Source of the DNA: Plumapathes pennacea
Lineage: Eukaryota; Cnidaria; Anthozoa; Antipatharia; Myriopathidae
Direction of reading: 5' to 3'
Assembly (NCBI GenBank): GCA_964036295.1
Contig: OZ038466.1
Coordinates: 5,512,501-5,576,500, forward strand
DNA: 64,000 nucleotides
Shown here: positions 60,201 through 64,000 of the stretch, in pieces
Layout: every line of letters begins with the position of its first letter
Position numbering within the stretch: the first letter of the stretch is position 1
Position numbers and translations under genes: made by a program
The notes under the pieces: model-generated
Seen by the model: only the letters and a program-made list of their open reading frames with translations
What the model was told of the DNA's origin: nothing
The model's database searches: none

Positions 60201-63200
60201 TCACTTCCAAAAAGACTAAAGAAGTTCCGGTATGGTGCGAGCTGCGACTTTCCTGCCATAATAAAGGCAAACACTACCAAAAAAAATACGGTTACCCGCT
60301 ATAATTCTGTTTTCCCCGAACTAATCAGTATATTCCGTCTATTTCTTCTATTAAGTCGCATTCTACACACTTTGCACGCACGTAACGTATCAGCGTGCCA
60401 CCCCGGCGCTCATTCCCCTAACCGTCTTTGTTTCTCATACCCGACTCCGTATGACAGCCGTTCAGCTTCCTCCTGTCTAGACGACGAGCCTCAGAGTTTC
60501 TCGGTAGTGCATGGGCCCCGTCTGTTGTACGAAAAACTTCCAGGAGAAATCTACAATGGCAGTGAGCAATGTAAGATGACGTACGGGAAGGATTACTTTC
60601 TATGCCCGATGAGACAGGTAGGATAAACTATAGGAACTAGAGACAAGTAAGCGACGAATGAATTTACTAGATTCTATACTCTAATACCCTGTTCACACCA
60701 ACTAAACCTGTTTAATTAAACCAAGTTTACAAGACTGCGTTTTCTAAATCCTGTTTTGATTTTGTGTCAATTACACAACATTTTACACCACCTCGCACAG
60801 GTTGTTTAGTTGGACTGGTTTTAGACTAGTTTAGTTTTGCCGTGCGTGCATTGCGGACGGCATACCTAACTAAACAAGCTTATTAAACACCTTTTAAACA
60901 GGTTTAAGCATTGGTGTGAACGAGGTATAAGTAACTTTTTTTAAATTATGGTTGCAACATTACTAAAACTATCTTTCTCTTTCTTTCTTTTGTTCTACAG
61001 AACTACTGTGCTACACTCTGGTGTACTAGAACTTGGTCGGAGTGCTATTCCCCAGGCCCCCCGCAGGCAGATGGTTCTCCTTGTGGAGCTCGACACGTGA
61101 GTCCCACAGCTGAAGTCTCTAGTTTCATGGAAGTAACGTGATTGTTGGCTGAATTGGTTTGTTTCTCTTCCTCTCGTACTCCGTACTTGCTCGAAACCAC
61201 TCGCTTCATCAACAAAAAGGAAGAAAAAAAAAAGAAACAAGCATATAGCTACCATAAATAATTTCTATACATACACACACCAGTCCATACTTGAGCCATT
61301 TACGTGCACTCATTGGCAAATCATTCTAATAAGGTCTAAAGCAAAACACCAACAATTATCACATTATAAGGCATCTCTATATGCAACCAGGAGTCTCCTT
61401 CAATCAGTGAGGTCCCAAATAATGTTCGGCACGTTATTAAAAAGTTTAGTTTAGTTTATTAAATTCGTCAACACAAACGAAATAAATACAAAATGATGGA
61501 GTGTAATGACAGGAGGAAGAAACAGGACTTGCGTCCCAATTGATATCCAACTCTAATGTAACTGAGAGAAGAAAATCTATCTAAAACAAGAAATCTAAGA
61601 TATAATGAAAGTATTAAACCACTATAAACTATAAACTAATAGATAACACTTAATATATCACTGATCATCACGTTGATCTGTGCGCTATGTTAAGCATTGT
61701 TTCAGGAACATATCATGACACTCATCAAGTCTTCTTTGTCATGTACAGTGGTGTATTGGTGGTTACTGCGTGGATAATGGTAGGACCGCCACTGACGGAG
61801 GCTGGAGTAGTTGGTCGTCAGATTACTCGTCCTGCACCAAGACGTGTGGAGGAGGCGTGCAGTGGAAAAGCAGAACTTGCACGAACCCACAGTAAGTTAA
61901 CTCTCCCACTTAAGAAAAATGTAAGCAATTCCTATTCGATGTTCCGTGATTATTAGTAACTATTAGGTACTTCAACTTTGCCGATCGTCATTGACCATTC
62001 AATTCCCGATAACTTTTGTACAAGTGAAAATGTTCGTGTCTTGCAAGTATAGTCCTTATTTACAAGAAAAGTTCGTAAACTTTGTAACCTAACGACTTGA
62101 CCGTTTCGTTAGAAAAGCAAAGGGCTTGAAGACGGCAAGTTTAATGGATTCGTAAGTTGAGTGACTAACACAGTAAAATAGCACTCTCTTACGATTTTTA
62201 AAATTAAAATTTGTACCAACGTTACATGAAAAAGGGATGCGACTTCAGGTAACAATGTTTCCTCGCATTATTCTGTGCGCTACATGCAGATTGCTCTGAA
62301 GTCAAGTTTAGGAAATTCTAAGCATACAGTCAACTCTCTCTGAGCGGACACCTCTCTAAGGTGGAAAACATGCACATTTGGTCCTTGCCGTTTTTCACTC
62401 GTTTCTCTGTAACTGAACTCTCACTCTCTAAGGCAGACACTCAATGCTAGTCGAGAGGGTGTCCGCCTTAGAGACAGCTCATTGTATATACTACGTCAAT
62501 TCCTGCAATGCATTTTGTTCAATGTTATTTAATTTGTTCATAGACCCAAGAATGGTGGCAAAGGTTGCGAAGGTCCAGCAAAATCATGGAAAATCTGCAA
62601 TCCGAAAGTAAGCTACGGTGCTTCATGTCGAAAAATTGTAAATGGTACCTGATTTAATGGTACCTTTCCTTTCCTTGCAATGGGATTAAAACAGAAATAG
62701 CTTTAACTAAAACATGACAACAACTTTTCCAAACGTAACAAATAATTAGCTCTCCGTGTTCCCTTACAACCTGCGTTCCCTATGGCAAATCTAACAAGAC
62801 CAGGCAGAATATCAACTACTTAATTGGATAATTGGGTGTATTCACTAACGTTTACGTTAAGCAGGAATAAAAGTCTGCACAGTTCTGTTCTACGCACAAG
62901 CCTAAGTTACTAAACAACAGTAAACTTTCACTTTGTTTTGTGGCTTCGTTTTTGTTAGCCATGTCCACCAGGCAAAAACTGGAGGCAAATACAGTGCGAG
63001 GAAAAAAACTCAAGCTTTACCTTTCGCTACTGGAGAGGTGAGTACAGAGTGAGACAGGACGTCCCAAAAATGTCCGCACAAATGGCACCACGTAAACACG
63101 TTTTTCGACCGTGCAATCACCTTATTTTCGAATCAGCGGCCATTGCTATGAAAACGGCGGCAAATTCAAGACAATGCAGTTATTGTACTTGTAAAACATG

Positions 63201-63495
63201 TAAAACCTTAAGACACGATACGCAAGTTATGTTATTAAATATCAGCTGTGCACGAAAAAAAGGAGGTGAAATTTTACTTCAACTTCGAGAGCTTGTTTGG
63301 CGAACTCACAAGCAAATATAAAGGAAAACGGCTTTAGAACTCAAGATAGTTACGGCGCTCTTTTTTTCCATAGACCCCTGCAAACTGATATGTATGTTCG
63401 AAGGGAAAATCGTACTAAAAGCGCGTGTGGCGGACGGTACACGCTGTCGAAGAGATCTACTCAGCAAGGACGTGTGCATAGAGGGCAAGTGCAGG
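54226..63495 (+). CDS. ADAMTS-type secreted metalloprotease, gene B, 17 exons, continues past the window
   Basis: Exons: 54226-54280, 54767-54801, 55142-55214, 56307-56629, 56986-57127, 57573-57730, 58145-58228, 58582-58706, 59002-59015, 59511-59616, 59876-60010, 60458-60617, 61001-61096, 61749-61891, 62544-62607, 62959-63037, 63374-63495: 638 residues in frame, then a GTAAGT donor leading out of the window. The start [19 protein letters not shown] is a signal peptide. Prodomain: [13 protein letters not shown] to an NRQC cysteine-switch-like motif; furin site KRHKR. Catalytic domain: HEIAHTLGVGHD zinc site and Met-turn NIMATS. Then the disintegrin-like domain, TSR1 ([15 protein letters not shown]) and the start of the Cys-rich domain ([16 protein letters not shown]). 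Expected role is cleavage of extracellular matrix. Prodomain, catalytic and TSR1 exons match those of gene A in length and phase. Confidence 0.94.
55258..55991. repeat. giant uninterrupted (CAC)n array, about 244 units
   Basis: About 733 bp of pure CCA/CAC trinucleotide with no interruption, in the 1.1-kb intron between exons 55142-55214 and 56307-56629 of gene B. It produces long artefactual frames of a single residue on every reading frame. The corresponding intron of gene A (41014-41314) has no such array. The exact count may be limited by the assembly. Confidence 0.97.
57928..57992. repeat. short inverted repeat, CCTCGTTCCCAGG
   Basis: ACCTCGTTCCCAGGTCC at the left is matched by GAGCCTGGAAACGAGGTTT at the right, with ATCTCTCTGGCCTGGAGAT in the middle. 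It resembles a small MITE and lies in a gene B intron. Confidence 0.6.
59002..59015 (+). other. 14-nt microexon of ADAMTS gene B
   Basis: TCCTCTGCAG precedes GGGTGGAGGCGTAG, and GTAATA follows. The exon before ends in phase 2 (ACA AG) and the next starts in phase 1 (GC CTG GGG), so the microexon is needed; it encodes R-G-G-G-V-G. The counterpart in gene A has the same length and phase. Confidence 0.8.
60684..60927. mobile_element. MITE with ATACCCTGTTCACACCAA termini
   Basis: Left end ATACCCTGTTCACACCAACT and right end TTGGTGTGAACGAGGTAT are inverted repeats; AAACCTGTTTAA and TAAACAGGTTTAA continue inwards. About 244 bp in a gene B intron. Confidence 0.75.
61454..61640 (+). repeat. dispersed repeat, GGACTTGCGTCCCAATTGAT family, copy 2
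   Basis: Matches 36425-36610 over most of its length, including TTTATTAAATTCGTCA and GGACTTGCGTCCCAATTGAT. Here it lies in a gene B intron in sense orientation. Confidence 0.6.
62327..62484. mobile_element. CAGT-type MITE, best-preserved copy of the GTGTCCGCC family
   Basis: TA-CAGTCAACTCTCTCTGAGCGG at the left and GTGTCCGCCTTAGAGACAGC...ATTG-TA at the right form terminal inverted repeats around about 100 bp. TA flanks both sides. It lies in a gene B intron. Confidence 0.75.
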
Positions 63496-63551
63496 GTAAG
63501 TCCTAACTGCATCACAAACACTCATTCGAGTCTCCTTGTTCAAGAACTCAT

Positions 63552-63756
63552 ATAGCCTGCGTAGCAAGCGTTTCCGCCTACAGAGAGACTAAGACTTTTT
63601 AGATTTTTGACCGCGCGAAAATTGGGGCGAGCGCAAAAAGGACGTCCTCCCCCCTCGCCCCAATTTTTGCGCTCGTCCCGCCACTTTTCGCGCGGCAAAA
63701 ATCGAAAAAGTAGTATGCTCTTTGTATCGAGGGGCAACGCTTGCTACGCAGGCTAT
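63552..63756. mobile_element. MITE with ATAGCCTGCGTAGCAAGCG termini and 7-bp target duplication
   Basis: The ends ATAGCCTGCGTAGCAAGCG and CGCTTGCTACGCAGGCTAT are perfect inverted repeats. AACTCAT at 63545-63551 and again at 63757-63763 is the target-site duplication. The interior has a GCGCGAAAA...TTTTCGCGC inverted pair around GGGGCGAGCGCAAAAAGG. About 205 bp with no ORF. It lies in the last visible gene B intron. Confidence 0.85.
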
Positions 63757-64000
63757 AACTCATAGTAAATGAAAAACACTGAAATATGCGCAGAAACAAC
63801 CTGTAAAATGAAGCCTGGTTTCACGAGCGACGCAAGCATAAACACAAGAATCCTTATTTCATAGTGAAAACAGTCTTTGACTGATGAGGGTTACCGATTC
63901 AACAACACCCGGTATTTGGTGTAGGAATTGTTTCAATAAGCTTCTAACTCTTTACCATGACCAAAAGTTTGAGTTCAGTGCAACAGTCAGTAAGAAGTAT

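Overview
The window reads as nuclear DNA of an anthozoan cnidarian, most likely a stony coral or close relative. That placement is an inference. The genes are intron-rich animal genes that are very close to the vertebrate proteins (ATG3, dyskerin), with short exons and long AT-rich introns. The rest is crowded with short non-autonomous DNA transposons (MITEs), as is common in cnidarian genomes. No prokaryotic, viral or CRISPR feature was seen.

Layout. 1-8.5 kb: no recognisable gene; MITEs and short palindromes. 8.57-12.85 kb (+): complete 12-exon ATG3 gene, the autophagy E2 enzyme. 14.36-20.32 kb (-): dyskerin (DKC1/CBF5) in 16 coding exons, convergent with ATG3; its first exon carries an apparent one-base frameshift. 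20.7-23.74 kb: a 3-kb near-perfect palindrome upstream of dyskerin. It is bounded by copies of a TTAA-type element, and each arm carries a copy of a structured, Pol III-like small RNA candidate. A third, diverged copy lies at 46.8-47.1 kb. 25.98-41.4 kb (-): a secreted ADAMTS metalloprotease (gene A) with at least 23 exons, four thrombospondin repeats and an extra Cys-containing C-terminal domain; a tRNA-Leu(UAA) sits in one intron on the other strand. 41.5-54.2 kb: no supported gene; MITEs, a locally triplicated segment and hairpins. 54.23 kb to the right edge (+): a second ADAMTS gene (gene B), head-to-head with gene A and cut off by the window after the Cys-rich region. One of its introns holds about 733 bp of uninterrupted CAC trinucleotide repeat.

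Genes A and B match exon for exon over the prodomain, catalytic domain, disintegrin-like domain, TSR1 and Cys-rich start. Nine exons have identical lengths in both paralogs, including a 14-nt microexon just before the zinc-binding motif. They therefore arose by an old inverted duplication and have since diverged in sequence and propeptide-processing site. ATG3 and dyskerin are housekeeping neighbours with no functional link evident here. The most unusual items are the repeated structured-RNA candidate with its palindrome, the conserved microexon, the giant CAC array, and a 19-nt motif found five times around the palindrome upstream of dyskerin.
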